DNA from: Streptomyces zhihengii
GTDB taxonomy: Bacteria > Actinomycetota > Actinomycetes > Streptomycetales > Streptomycetaceae
Assembly: GCF_016919245.1 (NCBI RefSeq)
Contig: NZ_JAFEJA010000001.1
Location: forward strand, 2,232,001 to 2,296,000
DNA length: 64,000 nucleotides
Direction: 5' to 3'
This document shows positions 46,170-55,363 of the stretch, one piece after another. The notes under the pieces are model-generated. The model ran no database searches, was not told where the DNA came from, and saw nothing but the letters and a program-made list of their open reading frames with translations. Numbering within the stretch: the first letter of the stretch is position 1; each line of letters starts with the position of its first letter. The translations under genes were made by a program, and so were the position numbers.

Positions 46170-46209
46170 AAAAGCCGCGGCAACCCCCCGAGGGCGCCGC
46201 GGCTTTTTT
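46170..46209 (+). terminator. Rho-independent terminator of ptsH
   Basis: AAAAGCCGCGGC (46170-46181) pairs with GCCGCGGCTTTTTT (46196-46209); a 14-nt loop and six T residues. The best classical intrinsic terminator in the window. Confidence 0.92.
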
Positions 46210-46218
46210 GTGCCGCTT

Positions 46219-46260
46219 GCCGGTAATTCACAGGCCCGGCACGGCTAATGAATTACCGGC
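46219..46260. repeat. 12-bp inverted repeat between ptsH and GntR gene
   Basis: GCCGGTAATTCA (46219-46230) and TGAATTACCGGC (46249-46260) are perfectly complementary with an 18-nt loop. A further pair, GCGCCCGC / GCGGGCGC, lies near 46289 and 46331. They are probably 3' structures of the GntR gene transcript. Confidence 0.6.
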
Positions 46261-46325
46261 CGGGAGAATTCGGGCAGCAGAAAGAGGCGCCCGCGAATGG
46301 CTCCTCTTTGTATACGGCCCCTCTG

Positions 46326-47003
46326 TTAATTGCGGGCGCTCCCGATGTTTACGGCGTGTTGCGAAGTCCTCACCCGCTCCGGGCGGCGCAGCCGGTGCGC
46401 GGCGGCCGCGCGCTCGGCGTGCAGGGCGGTGAGCGCACGCGCCCGCTCCACGTCACCGCGTGCGACCGCGTCCACGATGGCGCCGTGCTCGGCCCAGGAC
46501 TCCACGGGCGCCGCGGGCTGGTCGACCGTGTACATCCACGCGGTCTTGTGGCGGAGCTGGGTGAGCAGCGCCGTGAGCCCGGGGCTGCCGCAGGCCTGGG
46601 CGAGCGTCTCGTGGAACCAGGCGCCCAGCGAGCGCAGATCCTCGCCCTGACCGCGCCGTGCGCGGTCCTGACCGAGGCGCACCAGGCCGCGCAGCACCTT
46701 CAGATGGGCCTCGGTGCGCCGCTGTGCCGCGCGCGCGGCACCGAGGGGCTCCAGCAGCAGCCGGATCTCCAGGAGATCGGCGGCCTCCTGGTCGGTCGGC
46801 TCGGCGACATGCGCCCCGGCGTGACGGCGGGTGACGACGAAGCCCTCGGACTCCAGCGTGCGCAGCGCCTCCCGCACGGGGACGCGGGAGACCCCGTAGC
46901 GGCGAGCGAGCTGCTCCTCGGTGAGCCGGCTGCCGCGCTCGAAGACACCGGTGACGATGTCGTCGCGAATCGCCGTGCATACAGAGTGCGCGGGAATGCG
47001 CAT
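46326..47003 (-). CDS. GntR-family regulator, FCD (FadR) subgroup
   Basis: 225 residues. N-terminal winged helix (about 5-70: TEEQLARRYGVSRVPVREAL, then RTLESEGFV) and an all-helical FCD ligand domain (about 78-205), often binding a metal and an organic acid. Target unknown: no metabolic operon is adjacent. It is convergent with ptsH, with the terminator and inverted repeats between them, and upstream lies a repeat-rich stretch. ATG 47003. Confidence 0.88.
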   Translation of the reverse strand: MRIPAHSVCTAIRDDIVTGVFERGSRLTEEQLARRYGVSRVPVREALRTLESEGFVVTRRHAGAHVAEPTDQEAADLLEIRLLLEPLGAARAAQRRTEAHLKVLRGLVRLGQDRARRGQGEDLRSLGAWFHETLAQACGSPGLTALLTQLRHKTAWMYTVDQPAAPVESWAEHGAIVDAVARGDVERARALTALHAERAAAAHRLRRPERVRTSQHAVNIGSARN

Positions 47004-47142
47004 GGCCGAACCTCCGTCTGATCCGCACGAAAATCTGCACCGATTGACTCGTGTCCGGCGACTCTATTCCAGTCCGCGGGATTTTCCGAAGGCCGAGGGG
47101 AATCCGTGGATATCTTCTGGGCTTTTGGCCGGAATCGGAAGG

Positions 47143-47295
47143 CCGGATCGCGGGCGCGGACGGCCCCGCCGGACCGGGCGGCCGGATCGCGGGAGCGGAC
47201 GACCCCGCCGGACCGTCCCTACCGCATCGCGGGAGCGGGACGGGCCCGCCGGCCGGGCGGCCGGACAGCGGGCGCGGGGACGGCCCCGCCGCCCC
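47143..47295. repeat. 39-40-bp tandem repeat in the gap upstream of the GntR gene
   Basis: The gap 47004-47361 (358 bp) contains no gene that I can support. Four degenerate units with core CCGGATCGCGGGAGCGGAC start at 47143, 47182, 47222 and 47261. The first part of the gap (47004-47100) is less GC-rich and should hold the GntR promoter. Confidence 0.65.
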
Positions 47296-47361
47296 TCGTG
47301 CACCCCTGCCACGCACGACAGCCCCCGGCGCGGTGCCGGGGGCTGTCGGAGGCGGTGCGGG

Positions 47362-48147
47362 TCAGACGCTGACGCCGCGGGCGCGCAGATACGCGACCGG
47401 GTTGATGTCGGAGCCGTACTCGGCCGTGGTGCGGGCCTCGAAGTGCAGGTGGGGGCCGGTCGAGTTGCCGGTCGAGCCGGACAGTCCGAGCCGCTGGCCC
47501 GCCATGACCTGCTGGCCGACGGAGACGGCGATCGACGACAGGTGGCCGTACTGCGTGTACGTGCCGTCGTTCATACGGAGGACGACGTTGTTGCCGTACG
47601 CGCCGCCCCAGCCGGCCTCGACCACGGTGCCGGCGCCGACCGCGACGACGGTGCTGCCGGACGCGGCGCGGAAGTCGACGCCGGAGTGGCTGCCGGAGGA
47701 CCAGAGGTTGCCGCCGGTCTGGTAGCCGGTCGTCACATGGGAGCCGGCGACCGGGATCCGGAAGGCGTTCAGCCGCTTGCGCTCGGCCTCGCGGGCGGCG
47801 CGCTCCTTGGCCTCGCGTATCTCCTTGGCGCGCGCCTCGGCCTTGCGCTTCGCCTCGGCCTCGGCCTCGGCCTTCGCCTTGGCGCGGGCGGCGGCCTCGG
47901 CGGCCTCCTTCTTCTGCGCGGCCGCCTGGTCGGCGATCTCGTCGGCGATGGACCCCATGGACACGATCTGGGTGAGGCCGGTGTCCTCGACGGAGGCGGC
48001 GGCCTCGGCGTCGGCGGCGACCGCCGGGGAGGCGAGGGTGCCGATGACGCCCGCGGTGGCGAGGGTCGCGACGCCGGCCAGGTTCGCGCTCCTGCGCGTC
48101 AGGCGGCTCGGGGCACGGTGCTTCCCGGTGGCACGGGTGAACGCCAT
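47362..48147 (-). CDS. Secreted M23 (LytM) peptidoglycan endopeptidase
   Basis: 261 residues. Long signal peptide (about 1-45, cleavage near ASPAVAADA), an Ala/Lys/Glu/Arg coiled coil (about 78-126), then a LytM domain (about 130-250) with zinc ligands H154 and D158 (HSGVDF), H233 and H235 (GPHLHFEA), and H202 near the active site. It should cut peptide cross-links in the wall. It is controlled by the c-di-AMP riboswitch just upstream. ATG 48147. Confidence 0.92.
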   Translation of the reverse strand: MAFTRATGKHRAPSRLTRRSANLAGVATLATAGVIGTLASPAVAADAEAAASVEDTGLTQIVSMGSIADEIADQAAAQKKEAAEAAARAKAKAEAEAEAKRKAEARAKEIREAKERAAREAERKRLNAFRIPVAGSHVTTGYQTGGNLWSSGSHSGVDFRAASGSTVVAVGAGTVVEAGWGGAYGNNVVLRMNDGTYTQYGHLSSIAVSVGQQVMAGQRLGLSGSTGNSTGPHLHFEARTTAEYGSDINPVAYLRARGVSV

Positions 48148-48173
48148 GAAGAGGCTGGTCCTTTCCTTCCTTC

Positions 48174-48311
48174 TCGCCTACCGGGTTAGCTGACGGGTTC
48201 GGAGCAGGAAGGTCTCCTACGGGCACCTCCGCGGACGAAGGCATCCGATTCACCCCAGGGACTGCATGGGTCCCCGGCTCCCCAGGCTCGCGCCTGACGG
48301 GGACTCGGCGA
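48174..48311 (-). ncRNA. Cyclic di-AMP riboswitch (ydaO/yuaA type)
   Basis: In the 48148-48562 leader of the M23 gene the minus strand carries the conserved ydaO elements in order: GCCTGGGGAGCCGGGGACC, GGGGTGAATC, GTAGGAGACCTTCCTG, CCGAACCCGTCAGCTAACC and GGTAGGCG. A P1 stem is formed by TCGCC at the 5' end (plus-strand 48307-48311) and GGCGA at the 3' end (48174-48178). In Streptomyces these riboswitches lie before wall hydrolases such as rpfA and turn expression off when c-di-AMP is high. The rest of the gap up to the terminator at 48510 has no gene. Confidence 0.87.
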
Positions 48312-48468
48312 TGACTGTCCGATGCCGCGGGCGCGGCGGGGTTTCGGCGAACAGCCGGATCGACGCTAGGCAGGCCGCCAGTCGATCACCAAACGGAACG
48401 GCGCTTTTGTCACGCATGCCACAGGACAGAGAAGGACGCTCTCCCCAAAAGGGACAAGGGACGGGAAA

Positions 48469-48510
48469 CGAGGGGACCCCGGCATCACGCATCGCACCGG
48501 GGTCCCCTCG
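48469..48510 (-). terminator. Terminator of the M16 peptidase operon
   Basis: CGAGGGGACCCCGG (48469-48482) pairs perfectly with CCGGGGTCCCCTCG (48497-48510), 14-nt loop, 53 bp past the stop at 48563. Confidence 0.85.
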
Positions 48511-48562
48511 CCACCTCTTCGCCCCTTTTCGGGCGCTTTCGCGCCTGCCGGGGCCCGGCCGG

Positions 48563-49951
48563 TCAGCCGGTGACGACGCTCACCTCGCCGATGCCGAGCG
48601 CCTTGACGGGCTCCGCGATCTGCGAGGCGTCGCCGACCAGGACCGTCACCAGGCGGTCCACCGGGAAGGCGCTGACCGCCGCGGCGGTGGCCTCCACCGT
48701 GCCCGTGTCGGCCAGGCGCGCGTACAGCCGGGCCTGGTAGTCGTCCGGGAGGTGCTGCTCCACCTGGTCGGCCAGGGTCGCCGCGACGGAGGCCGCCGTC
48801 TCGAACTTCAGCGGGGCGACACCCACGAGGTTCTGCACGGCGACGTCGCGCTCGGCGTCGGTGAGGCCGTCGGCCGCCAGGGTGCGCAGCACCTTCCACA
48901 GGTCGTCCAGCGCGGGACCGGTGTTGGGCGTGTCCACCGAGCCGCTGATGGCGAGCATCGCGGCACCCGATCCGTCGGGGGCCGACAACAGCACCTGCCC
49001 GAAGGCCCGCACGCCGTAGGTGTACCCCTTCTCCTCGCGCAGCACCCGGTCCAGACGGGAGGTCAGCGTGCCGCCGAGGCAGTAGGAGCCGAGCACCTGG
49101 GCCGGCCAGACGCTCGCGTGGCGGTCGGGACCGACACGGCCGATGAGGAGCTGGGTCTGCACGGCGCCGGGACGGTCGACGATGACCACCCGGCCGGTGT
49201 CGTCCGCGGTCACCGGCGGGACCGGACGCGGGGACGCCTTGTCGCCCGTCCACGCGCCGAGGGTCTCCGCGAGCACGGCGTCCACGTCGGTGTCCGCGAG
49301 ATCGCCGACGATCACACAGGTCGCCGTGGCCGGCCGGACGTGGGCCTCGTAGAAGGCGCGCACGGCCGCGGCGTCGATCCGCGACACCGTGTCCTCCGTG
49401 CCCTGGCGCGGACGCGAGACACGCAGGGTGGGCGGGAACAGCTCGGCGGAGAGCTGCTTGGCCGCCCGGCGGGCCGGGTTGGCCATCTCGTGCGGGATCT
49501 CGTCGAGCCGGTTGCGCACCAGCCGGCCGACCTCGCCGTCGGCGAACGCCGGGGCGCGCAGGGCGTCGGCGAGCAGGCCGAGCGCCTTGGGCAGACGCGA
49601 CGCGGGGACCTCCAGGGAGACCCGGACGCCCGCGTGGTCCGCCATCGCGTCCAGCGTGGCGCCGCAGCGCTCCAGTTCGGCGGCGAAGTCCTCGGCGCTG
49701 TGCTTGTCGGTGCCCTCGGAGAAGGCCCGCGCCATGATCGTGGCGACGCCGTCGAGGCCCGCGGGCTCCGCGTCGAGCGGCGCGTCGAGGAGCACCTCCA
49801 CCGCGACGACCTGCTGACCGGGGCGGTCGCAGCGCAGCACGGTGAGCCCGTTGTCCAGGGTGGAGCGCTCCGGCGCGGGGAACGCCCAGGGACGGGCCGT
49901 ACCGGCGGCCGGCTGCGGGTGGAAGTCCATGGTCACGGCAGCGTCGCTCAC
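48563..49951 (-). CDS. M16-family peptidase-like protein, second subunit, without HXXEH
   Basis: 462 residues. Full M16 fold length, but the HXXEH zinc motif is replaced (GLDGVATIMARAFSEG), so it lacks the catalytic zinc site. The C-terminal half keeps the segment with Arg and Tyr (SRLDRVLREEKGYTYG) that completes substrate binding in M16B pairs. It is expected to form a heterodimer with the upstream protein. GTG 49951 overlaps the previous stop by 4 nt (GTGA). Confidence 0.88.
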   Translation of the reverse strand: MSDAAVTMDFHPQPAAGTARPWAFPAPERSTLDNGLTVLRCDRPGQQVVAVEVLLDAPLDAEPAGLDGVATIMARAFSEGTDKHSAEDFAAELERCGATLDAMADHAGVRVSLEVPASRLPKALGLLADALRAPAFADGEVGRLVRNRLDEIPHEMANPARRAAKQLSAELFPPTLRVSRPRQGTEDTVSRIDAAAVRAFYEAHVRPATATCVIVGDLADTDVDAVLAETLGAWTGDKASPRPVPPVTADDTGRVVIVDRPGAVQTQLLIGRVGPDRHASVWPAQVLGSYCLGGTLTSRLDRVLREEKGYTYGVRAFGQVLLSAPDGSGAAMLAISGSVDTPNTGPALDDLWKVLRTLAADGLTDAERDVAVQNLVGVAPLKFETAASVAATLADQVEQHLPDDYQARLYARLADTGTVEATAAAVSAFPVDRLVTVLVGDASQIAEPVKALGIGEVSVVTG

Positions 49952-51288
49952 TGGTCCGCCCCCTCGGTGTCGTCGTTCTCGTCGGCGGTGATCGGTTCGT
50001 AGACCAGCACGGCCCGGTTGTCCGGGTGCAGTCGCGCCTTGGCGACGGCCTGCACCTCCTCGGGGGTGATGTCGAGGACGCGCTGGACGGCGGTCAGCGC
50101 GAGCTGCGGGTCGCCGAACAGCACCGCGTAGCGGCAGAGTTCGTCGGCGCGGCCGGCCACGGTGCCCAGCCGGTCCAGCCATTCGCGCTCCAGCTGGGCC
50201 TGCGCGCGCTCCATCTCCTCGGGGGTCGGCCCCTCGGCGGCGAAGCGGGCCAGCTCCTCGTCGACCGCGGTCTCGATCTGCGGGACCTCGACGCCGCCGG
50301 ACGTCTTGACGTCCAGCCAGCCCAGCGACGGGGCGCCGGCCAGGCGCAGCAGCCCGAAGCCGGCGGCCACCGCCGTCTGGTCGCGGCGGACCAGCCGGTT
50401 GTGCAGCCGGGAGGACTCCCCGCCGCCGAGGACGGTGAGCGCCAGGTCCGCGGCGTCGCACTCGCGGGTGCCGTCGTGGGGCAGCCGGTAGGCGGCCATC
50501 AGGGCGCGGGCGGGCACCTCCTCGACGACCTCCTCGCGGAGCTGGCTCCCGATGGTGTCGGGGAGGGTGCCGTCGCGCGGCGGCTGCTTTCCGTCGTGCG
50601 AGGGGATCGACCCGAAGTACTTCTCGACCCAGGCGAGGGTCTCCTCGGGGTCGATGTCGCCGACGATCGACAGCACCGCGTTGTTCGGCGCGTAGTAGGT
50701 GCGGAAGAACGCCCGGGCGTCCTCGAGGGTGGCCGCGTCGAGGTCGGCCATGGAGCCGATCGGCGTGTGGTGGTACGGGTGGCCCGCCGGGTAGGCGAGG
50801 GCCGTCAGCTTCTCGAAGGCGGTGCCGTAGGGCACGTTGTCGTAGCGCTGGCGGCGCTCGTTCTTCACGACGTCGCGCTGGTTGTCCATGGACTCGTCGT
50901 CGAGGGCGGCGAGCAGGGATCCCATGCGGTCGGCCTCCAGCCAGAGGGCGAGCTCCAGCTGGTGGGTCGGCATCGTCTCGAAGTAGTTGGTCCGCTCGAA
51001 GCTGGTGGTGCCGTTGAGCGATCCGCCGGCGCCCTGCACGAGCTCGAAGTGCCCGTTGCCCTTCACCTGTGCGGAGCCCTGGAACATCAGGTGCTCGAAG
51101 AGGTGCGCGAGGCCGGTGCGCCCCGCCACCTCGTGGCGGGAGCCCACGTCGTACCAGAGGCACACCGCGGCGACGGGGGTCAGGTGGTCCTCGGAGAGCA
51201 CCACGCGCAGGCCGTTGGCCAGGCGGTGCTCGGTCGCTGTCAGGCCGCCGGAGCCGGCCTGGCCTGTGGCCGTGTGACCCATGGGCAT
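49948..51288 (-). CDS. M16-family zinc metallopeptidase, catalytic subunit
   Basis: 446 residues. Inverted zinc motif HLFEH with H62, E65 and H66, and the third ligand Glu about 75 residues later (DVVKNERRQRYDN). Processing-peptidase-type enzyme acting on small or unfolded peptides. ATG 51288 has GAAGGGA at the right distance; a second ATG at 51282 is possible. Upstream of and overlapping the inactive subunit gene. The pair is divergent from parC, with 181 bp between starts. Confidence 0.9.
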   Translation of the reverse strand: MPMGHTATGQAGSGGLTATEHRLANGLRVVLSEDHLTPVAAVCLWYDVGSRHEVAGRTGLAHLFEHLMFQGSAQVKGNGHFELVQGAGGSLNGTTSFERTNYFETMPTHQLELALWLEADRMGSLLAALDDESMDNQRDVVKNERRQRYDNVPYGTAFEKLTALAYPAGHPYHHTPIGSMADLDAATLEDARAFFRTYYAPNNAVLSIVGDIDPEETLAWVEKYFGSIPSHDGKQPPRDGTLPDTIGSQLREEVVEEVPARALMAAYRLPHDGTRECDAADLALTVLGGGESSRLHNRLVRRDQTAVAAGFGLLRLAGAPSLGWLDVKTSGGVEVPQIETAVDEELARFAAEGPTPEEMERAQAQLEREWLDRLGTVAGRADELCRYAVLFGDPQLALTAVQRVLDITPEEVQAVAKARLHPDNRAVLVYEPITADENDDTEGADQ

Positions 51289-51469
51289 GTACGTCCCTTC
51301 GATCGCGATGTGAAAGAGTCCTGCCACCCTATGCAAGCGCACCGGGGCCTGGCGAAGTTCCCGCCCGCGCACCACGTCCCTCTTCCGGGTCGCGTCGGTG
51401 CTGTCAGTGGGACGGTCCACAATGGTGTGCGTCGGATCCAGACTGGTACGTGAAGGAGCAGCCGCCGCG

Positions 51470-53920
51470 ATGGCCCGCCGCAGCACGAAGACCCCACCGC
51501 CGGAGGAGTTCGAGGAGAAGATCCTCGACATCGACGTCGTGGACGAAATGCAGGGCTCCTTCCTCGAGTACGCGTACTCGGTGATCTACTCCCGTGCCCT
51601 GCCCGACGCCCGTGACGGCATGAAGCCGGTGCACCGCCGCATCGTCTACCAGATGAACGAGATGGGCCTGCGCCCCGACCGCGGCTACGTGAAGTGCGCC
51701 CGCGTCGTCGGCGAGGTGATGGGCAAGCTCCACCCGCACGGCGACGCGTCGATCTACGACGCGCTGGTGCGCATGGCGCAGCCGTTCTCCATGCGCCTCC
51801 CCCTCGTCGACGGGCACGGCAACTTCGGCTCGCTGGGCAACGACGACCCGCCGGCCGCCATGCGGTACACCGAGTGCCGGATGGCCGACGCCACCAGCCT
51901 GATGACGGAGTCGATCGACGAGGACACGGTCGACTTCCAGTCCAACTACGACGGCCAGGAGCGCGAGCCCGTCGCCCTCCCCGCCGCCTACCCCAACCTG
52001 CTGGTCAACGGCGCGGCCGGCATCGCCGTCGGCATGGCGACCAACATGCCCCCGCACAACCTCGGCGAGGTCGTCGCGGCGGCCCGGCACCTCATCCGCC
52101 ACCCGAACGCCGACCTCGAGACGCTGATGCGCCACGTCCCCGGCCCCGACCTGCCCACCGGCGGCCGGATCGTGGGCCTCGGCGGCATCAGGGACGCGTA
52201 CGAGACGGGCCGCGGCACCTTCAAGATCCGCGCCACCGTCTCGGTGGAGACGGTCACCGCCCGCCGCAAGGGCCTGGTCGTCACCGAACTCCCCTTCGCC
52301 GTCGGCCCGGAGAAGGTCGTCGCGAAGATCAAGGACCTGGTCGGCTCCAAGAAGCTCCAGGGCATCGCGGATGTCAAGGACCTCACCGACCGCCAGCACG
52401 GCCTGCGGCTGGTCATCGAGATCAAGAACGGCTTCATCCCCGAGGCCGTGCTGGAGCAGCTCTACAAGCTGACGCCGATGGAGGAGTCCTTCGGCATCAA
52501 CAACGTCGCCCTGGTCGACGGACAGCCGCTCACCCTCGGTCTCAAGGAGCTGCTGGAGGTCTACCTCGACCACCGCTTCGAAGTGGTGCGCCGGCGCAGC
52601 GAGTTCCGCCGCACCAAGCGCCGCGACCGGCTGCACCTGGTCGAGGGCCTGCTCGTCGCCCTGCTCGACATCGACGAGGTCATCCGTCTGATCCGCTCCA
52701 GCGAGAACTCGGCCCAGGCAAAGGAGCGCCTGATCGGGCACTTCTCGCTGAGCGAGGTCCAGACGCAGTACATCCTCGACACCCCGCTGCGCCGGCTGAC
52801 CAAGTTCGACCGGATCGAGCTGGAGAGCGAGCGCGACCGGCTCAACGGCGAGATCGACGAGCTGACGGGCATCCTGGAGTCGGACGCCGAGCTGCGCAAG
52901 CTGGTCTCCGCCGAACTGGCCTCGGTGGCGAAGAAGTTCGGCACCCCCCGCCGGACGGTGCTGCTGGAGTCCGCGGGCTCCCCGGCCCCCACCGCCACGC
53001 TCCAGGTCGCCGACGACCCGTGCCGGGTGCTGCTGTCGTCCACCGGGCTGCTGGCCCGCACGGCCACCGGCGAGCCGCTGCCCGAGCAGGGCGGCCGGCG
53101 CACCAAGCACGACGTGATCGTCTCCGCGGTGCTCGGCACGCAGCGCGGGGAGGTGGGCGCGGTGACGTCGGCCGGCCGGCTGCTGCGCATCGCCGTGATC
53201 GACCTGCCGCAGCTCCCGGACACGGCGTCCGACCCGAACCTGGCGGGCGGCGCGCCGCTCGCCGAGTTCCTCACGCTGGAGGCCGGCGAGTCCGTCGTCT
53301 GCCTCACCACCCTCGACGAGTCCTCGCCCGGTCTCGCCCTCGGCACCTTGCAGGGCGTGGTGAAGCGGGTCGTGCCCGACTACCCGTCCAACAAGGACGA
53401 GTTGGAGGTCTTCGCCCTCAGGGACGGGGACCGGATCGTCGGCGGTTCGGAGCTGCGCACCGGCGAGGAGGACCTGGTCTTCATCACGTCCGACGCCCAG
53501 CTCCTGCGCTACCCGGCCTCCCAGGTGCGGCCGCAGGGCCGGGCCGCGGGCGGTATGGCGGGCGTCAAGCTGGCGGACGGCGCCGAGGTCCTCTCGTTCA
53601 CCGCGGTCGATCCGGCCGTGGACGCGGTGGTGTTCACCGTGGCGGGCTCCCGCGACACCCTCGACGACGCGCCGACGACGGCGAAGCTCACGCCCTTCGA
53701 CCAGTACCCGCGCAAGGGCCGCGCCACCGGTGGTGTGCGCTGCCAGCGGTTCCTGAAGGGCGAGGACATGCTGGTCTTCGCCTGGGCCGGCGCGGCCCCG
53801 GCACGCGCCGCGCAGGCGAACGGCACCCCGGTCGACCTGCCCGACGCCGACCCCCGGCGGGACGGCTCCGGTACCCCGCTGGCGACGCCCGTGGCGGTGC
53901 TGGCGGGCCCGGCGGCCTAG
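51470..53920 (+). CDS. parC: DNA topoisomerase IV subunit A
   Basis: 816 residues. Breakage-reunion domain with the quinolone-pocket segment [17 protein letters not shown], catalytic Tyr133 in AAMRYTECR, coiled-coil and C-gate (about 330-470), and a beta-pinwheel C-terminal domain (about 500-800). It lacks the full GyrA box, consistent with ParC (called gyrA2 in some Streptomyces annotations). It decatenates chromosomes with ParE, whose gene is 6 kb away. ATG 51470 with GAAGGAGCAG upstream. Confidence 0.94.
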   Translation: MARRSTKTPPPEEFEEKILDIDVVDEMQGSFLEYAYSVIYSRALPDARDGMKPVHRRIVYQMNEMGLRPDRGYVKCARVVGEVMGKLHPHGDASIYDALVRMAQPFSMRLPLVDGHGNFGSLGNDDPPAAMRYTECRMADATSLMTESIDEDTVDFQSNYDGQEREPVALPAAYPNLLVNGAAGIAVGMATNMPPHNLGEVVAAARHLIRHPNADLETLMRHVPGPDLPTGGRIVGLGGIRDAYETGRGTFKIRATVSVETVTARRKGLVVTELPFAVGPEKVVAKIKDLVGSKKLQGIADVKDLTDRQHGLRLVIEIKNGFIPEAVLEQLYKLTPMEESFGINNVALVDGQPLTLGLKELLEVYLDHRFEVVRRRSEFRRTKRRDRLHLVEGLLVALLDIDEVIRLIRSSENSAQAKERLIGHFSLSEVQTQYILDTPLRRLTKFDRIELESERDRLNGEIDELTGILESDAELRKLVSAELASVAKKFGTPRRTVLLESAGSPAPTATLQVADDPCRVLLSSTGLLARTATGEPLPEQGGRRTKHDVIVSAVLGTQRGEVGAVTSAGRLLRIAVIDLPQLPDTASDPNLAGGAPLAEFLTLEAGESVVCLTTLDESSPGLALGTLQGVVKRVVPDYPSNKDELEVFALRDGDRIVGGSELRTGEEDLVFITSDAQLLRYPASQVRPQGRAAGGMAGVKLADGAEVLSFTAVDPAVDAVVFTVAGSRDTLDDAPTTAKLTPFDQYPRKGRATGGVRCQRFLKGEDMLVFAWAGAAPARAAQANGTPVDLPDADPRRDGSGTPLATPVAVLAGPAA

Positions 53921-53970
53921 CTGACACGGATGTGCCCCGGGCGTCCCGCCCGGGGCACATCCGTGTCAGC
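53920..53970. terminator. 24-bp perfect hairpin shared by parC and the CobW gene
   Basis: Arms 53920-53943 and 53947-53970 are perfectly complementary with a 3-nt loop. The left arm begins at the last base of the parC stop codon, and the CobW stop codon (53966-53968) lies inside the right arm. Confidence 0.92.
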
Positions 53971-55120
53971 CGTACTGGCGGCCGGAGTCATCCGCGTCGT
54001 CCGCCTCCGCGGGGTGACGCGGGTCGTCCGGCTCGCCCTGCTCCGCGGCGTCCTGTCCGTCCTCCGGGTCGCGGTGGACGTAGCGCAGGACGCCCCACAT
54101 GCTCCGCTCGTCCGGCACGTCCCCGGGCAGGCCGGTCTGCGCGCAGCCGTCGATCTCCTTGCGGAGCGCGTCCGCGTCGGTGCCCGAGCCGATCAGCACG
54201 AGCTGCGTCCGCCGGGGCTCGCCCGGCGGCCACGGCTCCGGGTAGAAGCGCAGGAACCGGCCCACCGCGTGGAGCGCGTAGCGGTGGTCGGGGTCGGCGT
54301 CCCCGAAGTCGGCCCAGCCCTTGATCCGGTAGAGGCCGGGCGGCCGGGTGTCCAGGAAGTCCATCAGCCGCCGCGGATGGAGCGGCACCGCGGAGACGGC
54401 GGAGACGCTCTCGTACGCGGCGTGCAGATGCCCCTCGTGGCCGTGCTCGGCGTCGTACGCGTCCGCGTGGAGGTCCTCGAAGGAGAGCTGGCGGACCTTC
54501 TCGTCGCGCTCGGGCCGGACGGCCGGGTCCAGGAGCAGCTCGGGGTCGATCCGGCCGTACGCGGTCTCCACCACCGGGGTCCCGGGGGCGATCCCGGCGA
54601 GTGCCTCGCGCACCCGGGCGACCGAGGCCGCGCCCGCCCGGTCCGTCTTGTTGAGGACCACCAGGTCGGCGAGGGCCAGATGCCGGTCGATCCCGGGGTG
54701 CCGGGCCCGGGTGGCGTCGAACTCGACCGCGTCGACGACCTCGGCGAGACCGCCGTAGACCACGCGGGGGTTCTCGCTGGCGAGGACCATGCGGACGAGT
54801 TCCTCGGGCTCGGCCAGGCCGGAGGCCTCGACGACGATGACGTCGATCCGGGCCGAGGGCCTGGTGAGCTTCTCCAGGTACTCGTCGAGCTCCCCGGCGT
54901 CGACGGCGCAGCACAGACAGCCGTTGCCCAGGGAGATCGTCGAGCCGACCTGTCCGGCCACGGTCATGGCGTCGATCTCGATGGACCCGAAGTCGTTGAC
55001 GACGACCCCGATGCGGTTGCCGCCGTTGCGCCGCAGCAGATGGTTGAGGAGCGTGGTCTTGCCCGATCCGAGGAAGCCCGCGAGGACGACGACGGGGATC
55101 TGGGACCTGCTCGGACTCAC
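53966..55120 (-). CDS. CobW/G3E-family GTPase metallochaperone
   Basis: 384 residues. Walker A GFLGSGKTT (15-23), metal-binding GCLCC motif (C68, C70, C71), Walker B-type IVVEASGLAEP, base motif LNKTD, and a CobW C-terminal domain (about 240-350). A His/Asp-rich patch (DAYDAEHGHEGHLHAAYE) could hold zinc. These proteins hand over Zn or Co to target enzymes under GTP control. No Zur gene is adjacent, so the metal is uncertain. GTG 55120 with GAGAGGTG upstream. Confidence 0.9.
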   Translation of the reverse strand: MSPSRSQIPVVVLAGFLGSGKTTLLNHLLRRNGGNRIGVVVNDFGSIEIDAMTVAGQVGSTISLGNGCLCCAVDAGELDEYLEKLTRPSARIDVIVVEASGLAEPEELVRMVLASENPRVVYGGLAEVVDAVEFDATRARHPGIDRHLALADLVVLNKTDRAGAASVARVREALAGIAPGTPVVETAYGRIDPELLLDPAVRPERDEKVRQLSFEDLHADAYDAEHGHEGHLHAAYESVSAVSAVPLHPRRLMDFLDTRPPGLYRIKGWADFGDADPDHRYALHAVGRFLRFYPEPWPPGEPRRTQLVLIGSGTDADALRKEIDGCAQTGLPGDVPDERSMWGVLRYVHRDPEDGQDAAEQGEPDDPRHPAEADDADDSGRQYG

Positions 55121-55363
55121 TGCGGCACCTCTCGACTCACGACATCACGACGACGGCTCGCACGCTCCGGACGGCTCACGGCCGGCCGCTGCCCGGCACC
55201 GCCCGCCCCGACGGCGCGGTCCGTCCGGGTGCACCAGGATAGGCGTGCGGCACGCCCCCACGTGCGCGCGGACCGCCGTCCCCGAGCCCTCCCACCGGTC
55301 CGGGCCACCCCGTCCGACCTGGACGTTTCCGAAAGCGGGCGGCGCCGTCTACCGTTTTCGGAC

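Noticed and set aside
46453..47316. 287-residue minus ORF covering the 39-bp repeat
   Set aside because: It is a shadow of the GntR gene extended through low-complexity repeats; no domain or ribosome site.
48563..51163. 866-residue ORF suggesting a single fused M16 peptidase
   Set aside because: The upstream half is a shadow of the catalytic subunit in another frame; the GTG at 49951 overlaps that gene's stop in the usual way.
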